DNA of 64,000 nucleotides, from the NCBI RefSeq assembly GCF_900120165.1, contig NZ_LT635475.1, forward strand, positions 124,001 through 188,000, read 5' to 3'. Source of the stretch: Ezakiella massiliensis (GTDB lineage: Bacteria; Bacillota; Clostridia; Tissierellales; Peptoniphilaceae). The notes below the pieces were generated by a model, which saw only the letters and a list, made by a program, of their open reading frames with translations, was not told the origin of the DNA and did not search any database. How positions within the stretch are numbered: the first letter of the stretch is position 1; the number at the start of each line of letters is the position of its first letter. Made by a program: the position numbers and the translations under genes. Below are positions 1-9,101 of this stretch, piece after piece.

Positions 1-1
1 C

Positions 2-1579
2 ACAGGCAAATATGCGGACGGTACATTTGAAATGGGCACATCAGCTTATGAAAAGAGAGCTATTGCTGTTACAGTTCCAGAATGGAAGATTGAAAATTGT
101 ATCCAATGTAACCAATGTTCACTAGTTTGTCCACACGCTGCTATCAGACCATTCTTAGTTAGCGAAGAAGAACAAAAGAACATGCCTGAAACATTTGAAA
201 CAAAGAAAGCAAATGGTAGAGGCTTAGATATTTATCAATACAGAATCCAAGTTTCAGTAATGGATTGTACAGGTTGCGGTAACTGTGCTGACATTTGTCC
301 TGCTAAGGAAAAAGCACTTGTTATGGAAATGTTTGAAGACCAATATCATCCACAAAAAGAAAACTGGGAATTCGCAATGTCCTTATCTGAAAAGAGAGAC
401 ATTATGGATAAATACAGCTTGAAGGGCAGCCAATTCAACATGCCATACCTTGAATTCTCAGGAGCATGCGCAGGTTGCGGTGAAACACCATACGCAAAAT
501 TAATCACACAACTCTATGGTGACCATATGTTAATTGCAAACGCAACAGGTTGTTCATCAATCTGGGGTGGTTCAGCTCCAAGTACTCCATACTGCACAGA
601 CTGCAATGGAAGAGGACCAGCATGGGCTAACTCATTATTCGAAGACAACGCTGAATACGGCTTTGGTATGCACCTAGGTATCAAGCAAATTAGAAACAAG
701 ATCCAAGACCTAATGGAAGAATTAATTGAACTCAACGTAAACGATGAGCTAAATGAAATCCTAAAGAACTGGATTGAAAATAGAGAAGACACACCTGCAA
801 CTAAAGACGCTTATGGTGCATTAGTAACAGGCAAATTCGATCTCAAGGGCGATGCTAAGGCTGAAGAACTATTCAAAGAAATTATGGATAGAAAAGACTA
901 CCTTATCAAAAAATCTGTATGGATCTTCGGTGGTGACGGCTGGGCATACGACATCGGATTCGGTGGACTTGACCACGTACTAGCAAGTGGTGAAGACGTT
1001 AACGTTATGGTATTTGATACAGAAGTTTACTCAAATACAGGTGGTCAATCATCTAAATCAACACCTCTAGCAGCAGTTGCAAAATTTGCAGCAAGCGGTA
1101 AGAGAATTAGAAAGAAAGACCTAGGTCTAATGATGTCAAGCTACGGCTACGTATATGTTGCTCAAATTGCTCTTGGTGCTAACATGAACCAAACAATCAA
1201 GGCTCTAAAAGAAGCTGAAAGCTACAAGGGACCATCACTAATCATTGCTTACGCACCATGTATTGCACACGGTCTAAGACAAGGTATGGGCAGAACAATT
1301 GCTACAGAAAAACAAGCAGTTGACTGTGGTTACTGGCATCTATATCGCTTCGACCCAAGACTGGAAGAAGAAGGCAAGAATCCATTTGTTCTTGATTCAA
1401 AAGAACCTAAGGAATCATTCCAAGACTTCATCAACAGCGAAGTTAGATACACAGCTCTCAGACGTTCATTCCCAGAAGAAGCTGATGAACTATTCAAAGC
1501 TGCTGAATACGAAGCAAAGAGAAAATACCAAGTTTACAAACAAATGGCCGAAAGAGAAGGCATTGTTGTTGAAGACTAA
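2..1579 (+). CDS. nifJ: pyruvate:ferredoxin (flavodoxin) oxidoreductase, C-terminal part
   Basis: Oxidative decarboxylation of pyruvate to acetyl-CoA and CO2, reducing ferredoxin; cytoplasmic. The reading frame is open from the window edge (first full codon at base 2, reading TGKYADGTFE), so about half of a roughly 1,170-residue enzyme is present. Two ferredoxin-type cluster motifs are visible, CIQCNQCSLVCP and CTGCGNCADICP. The thiamine-diphosphate domain follows, with its own cluster cysteines in CAGCGETPY, the TPP motif GDGWAYDIGFGG, and VYSNTGGQSSKST. It ends with a proper stop and a terminator. Codon use is richer in C-ending codons than the neighbours, as expected for a highly expressed metabolic gene. 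The methionine codon at 32 is internal, not the start. The single-chain fused (NifJ/Por) form is clear from the domain order. Confidence 0.97.
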   Translation, partial: TGKYADGTFEMGTSAYEKRAIAVTVPEWKIENCIQCNQCSLVCPHAAIRPFLVSEEEQKNMPETFETKKANGRGLDIYQYRIQVSVMDCTGCGNCADICPAKEKALVMEMFEDQYHPQKENWEFAMSLSEKRDIMDKYSLKGSQFNMPYLEFSGACAGCGETPYAKLITQLYGDHMLIANATGCSSIWGGSAPSTPYCTDCNGRGPAWANSLFEDNAEYGFGMHLGIKQIRNKIQDLMEELIELNVNDELNEILKNWIENREDTPATKDAYGALVTGKFDLKGDAKAEELFKEIMDRKDYLIKKSVWIFGGDGWAYDIGFGGLDHVLASGEDVNVMVFDTEVYSNTGGQSSKSTPLAAVAKFAASGKRIRKKDLGLMMSSYGYVYVAQIALGANMNQTIKALKEAESYKGPSLIIAYAPCIAHGLRQGMGRTIATEKQAVDCGYWHLYRFDPRLEEEGKNPFVLDSKEPKESFQDFINSEVRYTALRRSFPEEADELFKAAEYEAKRKYQVYKQMAEREGIVVED

Positions 1580-1634
1580 TATATAACTTAAGTCAAAACT
1601 TTATAAGTTTACGCACACTGACTAAGTTTAATCA

Positions 1635-1667
1635 AAAGATCTCGATATTAAATCGGGATCTTTTTTT
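1635..1667 (+). terminator. rho-independent terminator of the PFOR gene
   Basis: The arms AAGATCTCGAT and ATCGGGATCTT form a stem with one mismatch and a short ATTAA loop, followed by seven T. It lies 56 bases after the PFOR stop. Confidence 0.9.
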
Positions 1668-1737
1668 GTGGAATAAATACAAATTTAATAATAAAGAGAA
1701 ATGAGAGTGCAAATAGAATGAAATATTTAAAATAATA

Positions 1738-1746
1738 TGTTATAAT
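1738..1746 (+). promoter_or_regulatory. extended -10 promoter for the der operon
   Basis: TGTTATAAT is a perfect extended -10 element 16 bases before the der start. No good -35 box is seen at the usual distance, which is common with the TGn extension. Confidence 0.65.
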
Positions 1747-1762
1747 ACTGTTAGGAGGGCCT

Positions 1763-3079
1763 ATGAGAAGAGAGATAGTTACAATAGTGGGGAGGCCGAA
1801 TGTTGGTAAGTCCACACTTTTTAATAGAATAACAAAATCAAGATCTTCTATTACAGAAGATACGCCGGGTGTTACCAGAGATAGGCTTTATCGTAAGGCC
1901 GAGTGGCTGAACAAGCCTTTCTTGTTAGTTGATACTGGTGGTCTTGATGCAAAGAGCGAAGATAATTTTATGAATGATATTTATGAGCAGGCTGAGGTTG
2001 CTATTAAGTCGAGCTCATGTGTTATTTTTATTGTAGATGGCAAGTCAGGCATTACGCCTACTGATAGATCAATTCTTAACATGCTTAGAAAGTTTAATTC
2101 TAATATTGTTTTAGCTGTTAACAAGATTGATGCCAAGGACGCAGAAGAAAATTTATATGATTTTTATGAGTTTGGTATAGAAAAAATGGTCCCTATAAGT
2201 GCAGAGCATGGGATAGGAATCGGCGACTTATTAGACGAAGTTGTCAGCTTTTTCCCAGAAGAAATTGTTACTCCAGATAGGGACGATGAAATTAAAGTAG
2301 CCTTCATCGGTAAGCCTAATGTTGGTAAAAGTTCTCTGCTAAATTATATACTAGGAGAAAAGAGAGCAATTGTTACAAATATTCCTGGTACTACTAGGGA
2401 TTCTATTGATACTTATGTTAATTTAAGGGATAGGGAATTTAGGTTAGTCGATACTGCAGGCCTTAGAAAACGTGGGAAAATTACTGAAAAAATTGAAAGA
2501 TTTTCTGTTATAAGAACACTATCAGCTGTTGATGAGTGTGATGTTTGTGTGCTTGTAATTGATGCTAATGAAGGCATTACAGAACAAGACACAAAGATTA
2601 TGGGCTATGCCTATGAAAATAACAAGGCAGTAGTGATCGCTGTTAATAAATGGGACTCAATCGAAAAGGATTCTCTAACTCAAAGGCAGTATGTTACAGA
2701 TATTAAAAATGATTTATCTTATGTTCAATTTGCACCGATTGTTTTCATCTCGGCTCTTACAGGACAAAGGGTGGATGTTTTGATTGATACTATAATCAAA
2801 GTTTATGAAAACTACAACAAGAGGGTTCCAACTGGTGTTTTAAATGAAATTATCAGCGAAGCTGTGCTTTTAAATAACCCACCTCAAGATAAGGGCAGAA
2901 GATTGAAAGTTTTTTATGCTGCTCAAGTATCAGTTGCGCCTCCCGTATTTTGTATTTATGTAAATGATACAAAATTAACACACTTTTCCTACACTAGGTA
3001 TTTAGAAAACACAATAAGGAACTCTTTTGATTTTGAAGGTGTACCTTTGGTTTTTGTTTATAAGAATAGGGGCGAATAA
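1763..3079 (+). CDS. der: ribosome biogenesis GTPase Der (EngA)
   Basis: Essential tandem GTPase acting in assembly of the 50S ribosomal subunit. It has two G domains. The first has the P-loop GRPNVGKS at residues 10-17, DTGG and NKID; the second has GKPNVGKS near residue 183, DTAG and NKWD. A KH-like C-terminal domain follows. The length of 438 residues is normal for the family. The start has a strong AGGAGG site at 1753-1758. The stop codon overlaps the plsY start by one base (TAATG), so the two are translationally coupled. It is the first gene of a run of overlapping genes reaching to 9.1 kb. Confidence 0.97.
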   Translation: MRREIVTIVGRPNVGKSTLFNRITKSRSSITEDTPGVTRDRLYRKAEWLNKPFLLVDTGGLDAKSEDNFMNDIYEQAEVAIKSSSCVIFIVDGKSGITPTDRSILNMLRKFNSNIVLAVNKIDAKDAEENLYDFYEFGIEKMVPISAEHGIGIGDLLDEVVSFFPEEIVTPDRDDEIKVAFIGKPNVGKSSLLNYILGEKRAIVTNIPGTTRDSIDTYVNLRDREFRLVDTAGLRKRGKITEKIERFSVIRTLSAVDECDVCVLVIDANEGITEQDTKIMGYAYENNKAVVIAVNKWDSIEKDSLTQRQYVTDIKNDLSYVQFAPIVFISALTGQRVDVLIDTIIKVYENYNKRVPTGVLNEIISEAVLLNNPPQDKGRRLKVFYAAQVSVAPPVFCIYVNDTKLTHFSYTRYLENTIRNSFDFEGVPLVFVYKNRGE

Positions 3080-3672
3080 TGCAATATTTATTTTATTTAT
3101 TTTGCTATTTACTTGGCTCAATTAGTTTTTCCTACGTCCTTGTAAAGGTCTTTAAAAATGAAGATGTAAGGGATAAGGGAAGTAAAAATGCAGGTGCTAC
3201 TAATGTTATGAGAAATTATGGTAGAACCATTGGGATCATGGCCTTTATCTTGGATTATGGCAAGGGTTTCTTGGCAGCGTTTTTATCTAGTCATTTTAAT
3301 ATAGGTATCCCGATTTTGGCAGTATTTTTTGCTGCCTTAGGTCATATTTTTCCTGTATTTTTAAAATTCAAGGGAGGCAAAGGCGTAGCTACAACAGCAG
3401 GAGGATTTTCTGCTATGAGTCCGCCTTCTATTTTGATGGGCTTTCTTGTATTTGGAGCCTTTGCTTTTGGGACAGGTTATGCATCTGTAGGAAGCATGGC
3501 TCTTATGGCATATTTATTTTTCTATGTTGCCTTGGTTGCCCTAAAACTTAAAGGCTTTGAGCTATTGATTGCGGGCCTTTCTGTATTAATGGTTATAATT
3601 TGTCATAAGGACAATATTATTAGACTTATAAATGGTAAAGAAAATTCTATTCATAAGGGGAAGAAATTATGA
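3079..3672 (+). CDS. plsY: acyl-phosphate:glycerol-3-phosphate acyltransferase PlsY
   Basis: Integral membrane enzyme that transfers the acyl group from acyl-phosphate to glycerol-3-phosphate, giving lysophosphatidic acid, the first committed step of phospholipid synthesis in most Gram-positive bacteria. The family motifs are visible: GSKNAGATNVMRNYG in the first loop and GHIFPVFLKFKGGKGVAT with the glycine-rich substrate loop. About five hydrophobic segments; 197 residues, the usual size. It sits between der and gpsA, the latter making its substrate. The end overlaps gpsA by four bases (ATGA). Confidence 0.96.
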   Translation: MQYLFYLFCYLLGSISFSYVLVKVFKNEDVRDKGSKNAGATNVMRNYGRTIGIMAFILDYGKGFLAAFLSSHFNIGIPILAVFFAALGHIFPVFLKFKGGKGVATTAGGFSAMSPPSILMGFLVFGAFAFGTGYASVGSMALMAYLFFYVALVALKLKGFELLIAGLSVLMVIICHKDNIIRLINGKENSIHKGKKL

Positions 3673-4676
3673 GAGTTTGCGTAATAGGCGGCGGAAGCTG
3701 GGGAGTTAGTTTAGCCAATGTACTAAATGATAACAAGCACGATGTCAGCATTTATTTTCGAGACAAGAAACAAATTGATTATATAAAGGAAAATGGCAAG
3801 AGTAATAAATATTTAAAAGACTTTGTTTTTCCAAAGGAAATTAAGCTTACAAATTCAATATCAGAGGCTATTGATGGAGGTAAAATTATTGCCCTAGCTA
3901 CTCCTTTGCAACAAATCGTGGAGGTTTTGGAGGAGATAAAGCCATATTTAAAGGGCGATGAAATTATTGTAGATGCCAGCAAGGGAATTCACTTTGAAAG
4001 ACTGCAAACGGCTTCTGAAATTGTAGAGGATGTATTAGGGAATTTTTCTTACGCTGTTATATCTGGACCAAGTCATGCTGAAGAAGTTTCCAAGAGAATG
4101 ATAACTACAGTTGCCTGTGCATCAAAAGATGAAGAGGTTGCCAAATTTGTACAAGACGCTTTTATGACCGAATATTTTAGGGTTTATATCCACAAGGATG
4201 TCTTGGGCGTTGAAGTAGCAGGGGCAATTAAAAACGTAATTGCCATTGGAGCTGGTGTCCTAACTGGACTTGACCAAGGCGATAATGCCAAGGCTGCTTT
4301 GATAACCAGGGGCTTGTTTGAAATGTCGAAGCTAGGCAAGAGCTTAGGTTGCAATCCGCTTACCTTTATGGGCTTAGCTGGTATGGGCGACTTAATTGTA
4401 ACTGCAAACTCAATTCACTCTAGAAACTTTAGGGCGGGTTTATTGATTGGCAAAGGTGTGCCCATAAATAAATTACAAGAAGAAATTGGTGAAACAGTTG
4501 AGGGTGTAAACACTGCCAAGGCTGTTCATCTGCTAAGTGAAAAGATGGGTGTAAACATGCCGATTTGTAAGGTTATATATGAAGTTTTATATGAAGGCAA
4601 GGAAATTGATATAGCTATTCACGAGCTAATGAATAGACCTAGAAAACATGAGTTTATGGAGATGATGGAAATTTGA
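3669..4676 (+). CDS. gpsA: NAD(P)-dependent glycerol-3-phosphate dehydrogenase
   Basis: Reduces dihydroxyacetone phosphate to sn-glycerol-3-phosphate, the substrate of the PlsY encoded just upstream. The Rossmann dinucleotide loop GGGSWGVSLA lies at residues 7-16. Family signatures ISGPSHAEEV, the catalytic-lysine stretch EVAGAIKNVIAIGAG, AALITRGL and GLAGMGDLI follow in the expected order. The length of 335 residues is standard. It overlaps plsY by four bases and the next gene by four (TTGA). The plsY-gpsA pairing is typical of Bacillota. Confidence 0.97.
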   Translation: MRVCVIGGGSWGVSLANVLNDNKHDVSIYFRDKKQIDYIKENGKSNKYLKDFVFPKEIKLTNSISEAIDGGKIIALATPLQQIVEVLEEIKPYLKGDEIIVDASKGIHFERLQTASEIVEDVLGNFSYAVISGPSHAEEVSKRMITTVACASKDEEVAKFVQDAFMTEYFRVYIHKDVLGVEVAGAIKNVIAIGAGVLTGLDQGDNAKAALITRGLFEMSKLGKSLGCNPLTFMGLAGMGDLIVTANSIHSRNFRAGLLIGKGVPINKLQEEIGETVEGVNTAKAVHLLSEKMGVNMPICKVIYEVLYEGKEIDIAIHELMNRPRKHEFMEMMEI

Positions 4677-5836
4677 AGAAAGAAAAGAAATATTCTCCCT
4701 TTTTAGTAGTAATGCTCCTTGTAATCTACACAGGCATTTTATTCTATTCAGTCCAGCCGATGCTTAAGGCAAACTCTTCAACTTTTTATCTGCCAGTTGA
4801 AACAACATATTACGATTCTATTGATGGAGACTTTTTAGCTATAAAAGATGAGACAGTCTTTTCCTCGTCCAAAATTACTGGATCAGCTAATTATGAAGAG
4901 GGAACAAGGCTGAGACGGGGAATTATAAAAGCTGGTATTGCAGAAAACGAAGAGTACTATGAGATAAGTAAAAAAATATCAGAACTTGAAGATACAAAGG
5001 CAATGTTTACAAGTGAGATTACTGATATAGATAAAAACTTAAGACAAGCTATTATTAGGGAAGACTATAACAGTTTAAAAAAGCTGGTCAATAGTTTTGG
5101 TTATAAAGTTTTAAAAGATGGAAATCTGACTAATGCTAGCAAGATAGATGAAGAAATAGAAAGCCTAAGGGTACAACTAAATTCCCTAAGCTCAGCTGAA
5201 GTATGGAATCCTGCTGGAATTATTAGCTATGATATGGATGGCTATGAATATCTTAGCATAGATGATTTTGAGAATATCAAATATGATGAGTTCGAAGATG
5301 TTCTAAGCAGACCAAACCTAGATATTAACCAAAAGGAATTCAAAATTGTTGATAACTTTAGAGTTCTTTTTGTAGTTCATTTTCCAAACAAGCAAGAATT
5401 GGTAGATCTTAACGGAAGACGCATAAATATATCCATTGATGACCACAACAGCTTCTTAAGTGCAAGGGTAATAATTCCATCTAACTATGATAAAGATGGA
5501 TTGGTTGGTTTTTTGGTAGACAATCACATAGAAGACATATATAGTATAAGGAGAGGAAAACTATCTGCTGTCTTTAACTCTGTGCCAGCCTTTAGAATTC
5601 CAACGCAAGCTATAGTTGAGTACAATGGCAAGCAAGGGGTCGTAGTAAAAGATGTAAATGGAATAATTAGGTTTAGGCCAGTTGAAATTTACAAGTCTCA
5701 ACAGGATTTTACCTTTATATCTAGGGGCAATGCAAGGGCAGAAATTGGGCCTGAAGCTAATCCGGAAAGGACTATAGTCTTTTATGAGGAAATTATTTTA
5801 AATCCGAATTTAAATAGAATTGATACGATTTATTGA
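4673..5836 (+). CDS. HlyD-like membrane-anchored protein of the sepF cluster
   Basis: 387 residues with one N-terminal membrane segment (about residues 11-28) after a lysine-rich start, so the rest is predicted extracytoplasmic. A charged, probably coiled-coil stretch runs over about residues 95-180, followed by beta-rich sequence. The layout resembles HlyD/membrane-fusion adaptor proteins, but I see no diagnostic motif and no partner transporter next to it. Clostridial genomes often carry an HlyD-type gene directly before the yggS/ylmE-sepF genes, which supports this reading and suggests a cell-envelope or division role; that is inference. It starts with TTG inside the gpsA stop (TTGA), with no other start of comparable quality nearby. 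Confidence 0.6.
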   Translation: MKKEKKYSPFLVVMLLVIYTGILFYSVQPMLKANSSTFYLPVETTYYDSIDGDFLAIKDETVFSSSKITGSANYEEGTRLRRGIIKAGIAENEEYYEISKKISELEDTKAMFTSEITDIDKNLRQAIIREDYNSLKKLVNSFGYKVLKDGNLTNASKIDEEIESLRVQLNSLSSAEVWNPAGIISYDMDGYEYLSIDDFENIKYDEFEDVLSRPNLDINQKEFKIVDNFRVLFVVHFPNKQELVDLNGRRINISIDDHNSFLSARVIIPSNYDKDGLVGFLVDNHIEDIYSIRRGKLSAVFNSVPAFRIPTQAIVEYNGKQGVVVKDVNGIIRFRPVEIYKSQQDFTFISRGNARAEIGPEANPERTIVFYEEIILNPNLNRIDTIY

Positions 5837-5844
5837 GGTGGATA

Positions 5845-6525
5845 ATGATAAAAGAAAATTTGGATATGGTAAATAAAAAGATTAAAATTGCTGCAGAAAA
5901 ATCTGCTAGAACTTTTGAAGATATAACCTTAGTTGCTGTGACCAAAACTCATGGTATGGATATGATAGAAGAGGCTATTGACTGTGGTGTAGTAAATATT
6001 GGAGAAAATCGAGTACAAGAACTCATGACCAAGATTGAACATATACCTGAAAATGTAAATATACACATGATAGGGCAATTGCAATCAAACAAGGTCAAGT
6101 ATTTAATTGATCGGGTAAATCTCATTCAATCCTTAGACAGGATGAGTTTATTAAAAAAGATACAAAGTGAAGCTGAAAAAATAGATAAGATTCAGGACTG
6201 CTTGATTCAGATTAATTTGACTGATGATAAAAATAGGGCTGGCGTGCATTTTGATGATCTGGAAGATTTTTGCAAAGAAGTTTCTAATTGTAAAAATGTA
6301 AGAGTTTTAGGATTAATGTGTGTAGCACCATTAGACGCTGATAAAGATGAATTAATTGAAGTATTTTCTGATATGAGACTAGCATTTGAAGGATTAAAAT
6401 GCTATAATATAAGTAATGTATGTCCTAAAATACTTTCCATGGGTATGAGCTCTGATTTTGAACTCGCCATTGAGCAGGGTGCAAATATGGTTCGTGTTGG
6501 AAGTGCAATTTTTGGACATAGGTAA
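5845..6525 (+). CDS. YggS/YlmE family PLP-binding protein
   Basis: Pyridoxal-phosphate-binding protein of the PLP homeostasis family (YggS/YlmE/PLPBP), a single alanine-racemase-like barrel without known catalysis. Visible signatures are VAVTKTHG with the PLP lysine, GENRVQEL, HMIGQLQSNK and the C-terminal LSMGMSSDFELAIEQG and VRVGSAIFG. An upstream in-frame TTG at 5833 would overlap the previous stop; ATG 5845 has AGGTGG at 5836-5841, so I start there (226 residues, usual size). It lies directly before sepF as in many Gram-positive division clusters. Confidence 0.93.
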   Translation: MIKENLDMVNKKIKIAAEKSARTFEDITLVAVTKTHGMDMIEEAIDCGVVNIGENRVQELMTKIEHIPENVNIHMIGQLQSNKVKYLIDRVNLIQSLDRMSLLKKIQSEAEKIDKIQDCLIQINLTDDKNRAGVHFDDLEDFCKEVSNCKNVRVLGLMCVAPLDADKDELIEVFSDMRLAFEGLKCYNISNVCPKILSMGMSSDFELAIEQGANMVRVGSAIFGHR

Positions 6526-6539
6526 TAGAGGAGGAAATT

Positions 6540-6992
6540 ATGTCATTCTTAGATAAAATGAAGAATTTTTTAGTTGCTCCAGACGAAGAGCAAGACTTGT
6601 ATGAAGAAGAATTTGAAAATGAAGTTGAATATGCACCTGAACCAGCAAAGCCTAAATATTCACCAAAGGTTACTGTTAGTGAAAGTAGTCGTCCAGCACC
6701 CTTAGCACAAAGGACTTCAACTTTTAAGATTCAAGTTCAAGACCCTCTAAAGTACGAAGATGCGCCAAAGATTATTGATAAGTTAATCAATAATGATGCT
6801 GTAGTTGTAAATTTTGAAAATCTTGAACCAGAAATCAAAAGACAAGTTTTTGACTTTATCAATGGTGGAATTTATGCTATAGAAGGCAAGATCCAAAAGG
6901 TTACAAGAGATATCTTTATCCTAGCTCCAAAGGGAGTCGGCATCGAAGGCATAAAAGAAGAGTTAATAGAAAGCGGTCTTTATACTTGGTAG
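6540..6992 (+). CDS. sepF: cell division protein SepF
   Basis: Cytoplasmic FtsZ partner that helps align FtsZ filaments and tether the ring to the membrane. 150 residues: an amphipathic N-terminus (MSFLDKMKNFLV, the probable membrane-binding helix), an acidic/proline linker to about residue 60, and the conserved SepF domain from about 65, with VVVNFENLEPEIKRQVFDF and the terminal FILAPKGVGIEG region. The start has a strong AGAGGAGG site. It overlaps ylmH by seven bases. Confidence 0.95.
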   Translation: MSFLDKMKNFLVAPDEEQDLYEEEFENEVEYAPEPAKPKYSPKVTVSESSRPAPLAQRTSTFKIQVQDPLKYEDAPKIIDKLINNDAVVVNFENLEPEIKRQVFDFINGGIYAIEGKIQKVTRDIFILAPKGVGIEGIKEELIESGLYTW

Positions 6993-7750
6993 ATGAATTA
7001 TCGTTTTTATACAATGACGATGAAAAAATAAAATACTCCAGAATAGAGGAGAAAGCTTTAATTGCTTTAAATAATTTTAGGGCTGAGCCCGTTGATTTTC
7101 TTGACCCTTTTTGGCAAGAAATGTCTGTGTCAATTGCTCAAAAATATGATGACCTTAAAGCAATATTTTTTGGTGGAATGGATAATGCAGAAAATAAATA
7201 TCTTGTTTTTTGTCCTTGGTATATGGACTTGGAGGCTAAGGATTTTATAAGCATTATTTGTTTTGACAATCCATATGACGATATCAAACATAGTGATGTT
7301 TTAGGAAAACTTCTTTCGCTTGGAATTGACAGGAGGACTTTGGGCGACATTTTTGTTGGAGAAAAAGTATATATAGTTGTAAGCAAGTCGGTAGAGTCAT
7401 TTTTGTTAACAGAGTTTAGAGATATTCGTCGCCATGGTATAATTCCATATACAGTTGATAAAGCTCCATCAATTATAAAAGATTCTTATAAGGAGACAAG
7501 TGTTATTGTACCTTCTTTGAGACTAGATGCTATTGTTAGTAAGGTTTACAATATATCAAGGAGCCAGGCCCAAGGCAAGATTGAAAATGGTCTGTTAAAG
7601 TTAAATTATAGGGTTGTAGATAAACCAGCAACTGAGCTTAAAGAAGACTCATTAATATCGCTTAGGTCTTTTGGTCGAGTAAAGGTCAAAGAAGTCGTGG
7701 GTCAAACACAAAAGGGTAATTTAAGATTAAAAGTGGAGAGATTGATTTGA
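6986..7750 (+). CDS. ylmH: YlmH-family RNA-binding protein with S4 domain
   Basis: 254 residues, matching YlmH of the sepF cluster. The C-terminal S4 RNA-binding domain is visible around residues 175-235: SLRLDAIVSKVYNISRSQAQ and the basic loop RSFGRVKVKE. Known YlmH proteins bind stalled ribosomes or rRNA and affect division-site genes. The start is TTG inside the end of sepF (overlap TTGGTAG), with only a weak upstream purine stretch, so coupling to sepF translation is likely. The usual yggT gene between sepF and ylmH is absent here. Confidence 0.9.
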   Translation: MVDELSFLYNDDEKIKYSRIEEKALIALNNFRAEPVDFLDPFWQEMSVSIAQKYDDLKAIFFGGMDNAENKYLVFCPWYMDLEAKDFISIICFDNPYDDIKHSDVLGKLLSLGIDRRTLGDIFVGEKVYIVVSKSVESFLLTEFRDIRRHGIIPYTVDKAPSIIKDSYKETSVIVPSLRLDAIVSKVYNISRSQAQGKIENGLLKLNYRVVDKPATELKEDSLISLRSFGRVKVKEVVGQTQKGNLRLKVERLI

Positions 7751-8196
7751 TTTATGTTTTTATAACTTTAATTTTAATAGCAGCTGACCAATACACAAAG
7801 CATTTGGCTGCAAATAATTTGGTAGATAATTCAATAAACATTTTTAATTGGTTTAAGTTAACCTATGTAGAAAATTCTGGAGCTGCCTTTGGCATGCTTG
7901 CTGGTAAGCAGACTTTTTTTATAGTGCTTACAGCAGGAGTTTTAGTAGTTTTTTCGGCCTATGTAATAAATCATAGGCTTGAGTTCAACACTTTAGAAAA
8001 AATCGCCCTCACTCTATTTTTTAGTGGGGCAGTTGGAAACTTTATAGACAGGCTCATGAACGCATATGTAATAGATTTTATTTCGGTTAGACTCTTTAAT
8101 GTTTATGATTTTCCGGTATTTAACCTGGCAGATACTTATATTTCTATTTCAGCTGTATTATTTATTATAATTGTTATTTTAGGGGACAAGAAATGA
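7747..8196 (+). CDS. lspA: lipoprotein signal peptidase (signal peptidase II)
   Basis: Membrane aspartyl protease that removes the signal peptide of diacylglyceryl-modified prolipoproteins. 149 residues with four hydrophobic segments. Family motifs: ENSGAAFGM, then GNFIDRL and FNLADTYI, which carry the two catalytic aspartates. The start is TTG sharing bases with the ylmH stop (TTGA). DivIVA, commonly found between ylmH and lspA in Gram-positive clusters, is missing. A likely substrate in this window is the NagZ-like lipoprotein at 62.3 kb. Confidence 0.96.
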   Translation: MIYVFITLILIAADQYTKHLAANNLVDNSINIFNWFKLTYVENSGAAFGMLAGKQTFFIVLTAGVLVVFSAYVINHRLEFNTLEKIALTLFFSGAVGNFIDRLMNAYVIDFISVRLFNVYDFPVFNLADTYISISAVLFIIIVILGDKK

Positions 8197-9101
8197 AAAT
8201 GACTATTTTTATGTCAAGCGATGATAGGCTTGACATTTTTTTTAAATCTTTTGGCTTTGAGACTAGGTCAGAATTTTCAAACGCAATAAAGGAAGAGCGA
8301 GTTTTAATTAATGACAAAAAAACAAAAGCTAGTTATAAGCTTGCCAAGGGTGATGTTATTACTATTAAGCCCGATGTAGATTACAACAAACCAAAAAATT
8401 TAAATATCAAAGTTCTTTATGAGGATGAGGATATACTTGTAATTGACAAACCAGCTTTTATTGCAAGCCATGGAGCGAAGTCATATAAGGGTGATAGCGT
8501 TGTCAATTGGCTTTTATATTATGGGTGTGACTTAAGCGATTTAAATGGGGATGACAGGCCGGGAATTGTTCACAGGCTTGATGCAGATACATCTGGAGCG
8601 CTTATTATTGCAAAGAATAATCTTGTCCATCAAAAACTCCAAGACGCATTTAGGGCCAGGTCAATTACAAAAGAATATTTGGCAATAGTAAATGGCTGTC
8701 CAAAGTTTGATGAGCTAACTATTGAAGATCCAATTGCCAGGGGCAATAACCCAACCAAGATGGCAGTTGTAGATGGGGGCAGGACTGCTGTATCACATGT
8801 TCAAACAATTGATAAAAACGAAGACTTTGCTCTTTTAAAAGTGAAAATAGAAACAGGGCGGACCCACCAAATTCGCGTACATCTCAGCCATCATAATCTG
8901 CCAATAATTGGAGACAAATTATACGGCTTAAAAAAAGAAAAAATAATAGCACGAAGACAAATGCTTCATGCTTATCATTTAGCTTTTAACCATCCAATTA
9001 CTGGTAAGCGGATGGATATTTACCTTGACACGCCAGAAGATTTTAATTCTATACTGGCAAAGGCAGGCCTAGATAAAGGGAGACTGGATTCTATCAAGTA
9101 A
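8193..9101 (+). CDS. RluD-family 23S rRNA pseudouridine synthase
   Basis: 302 residues: an S4 RNA-binding domain at about 12-75, then the RluA/RluD catalytic domain with the signature HRLDADTSG near residues 126-134, whose aspartate is the nucleophile, and TGRTHQIRVHLS. This is the ylyB-type gene that habitually follows lspA. The exact uridine modified cannot be told from sequence. It overlaps lspA by four bases (ATGA), and its 3' end runs 33 bases into the convergent tmcAL gene with no terminator between. A second paralogue lies at 61.3 kb. Confidence 0.92.
   Translation: MKMTIFMSSDDRLDIFFKSFGFETRSEFSNAIKEERVLINDKKTKASYKLAKGDVITIKPDVDYNKPKNLNIKVLYEDEDILVIDKPAFIASHGAKSYKGDSVVNWLLYYGCDLSDLNGDDRPGIVHRLDADTSGALIIAKNNLVHQKLQDAFRARSITKEYLAIVNGCPKFDELTIEDPIARGNNPTKMAVVDGGRTAVSHVQTIDKNEDFALLKVKIETGRTHQIRVHLSHHNLPIIGDKLYGLKKEKIIARRQMLHAYHLAFNHPITGKRMDIYLDTPEDFNSILAKAGLDKGRLDSIK

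Noticed and set aside
514-792. Open frame on the minus strand inside the PFOR gene
   Set aside because: It is antisense to a conserved protein-coding sequence, has no ribosome site, and its serine-rich product reflects the codons of the sense strand.
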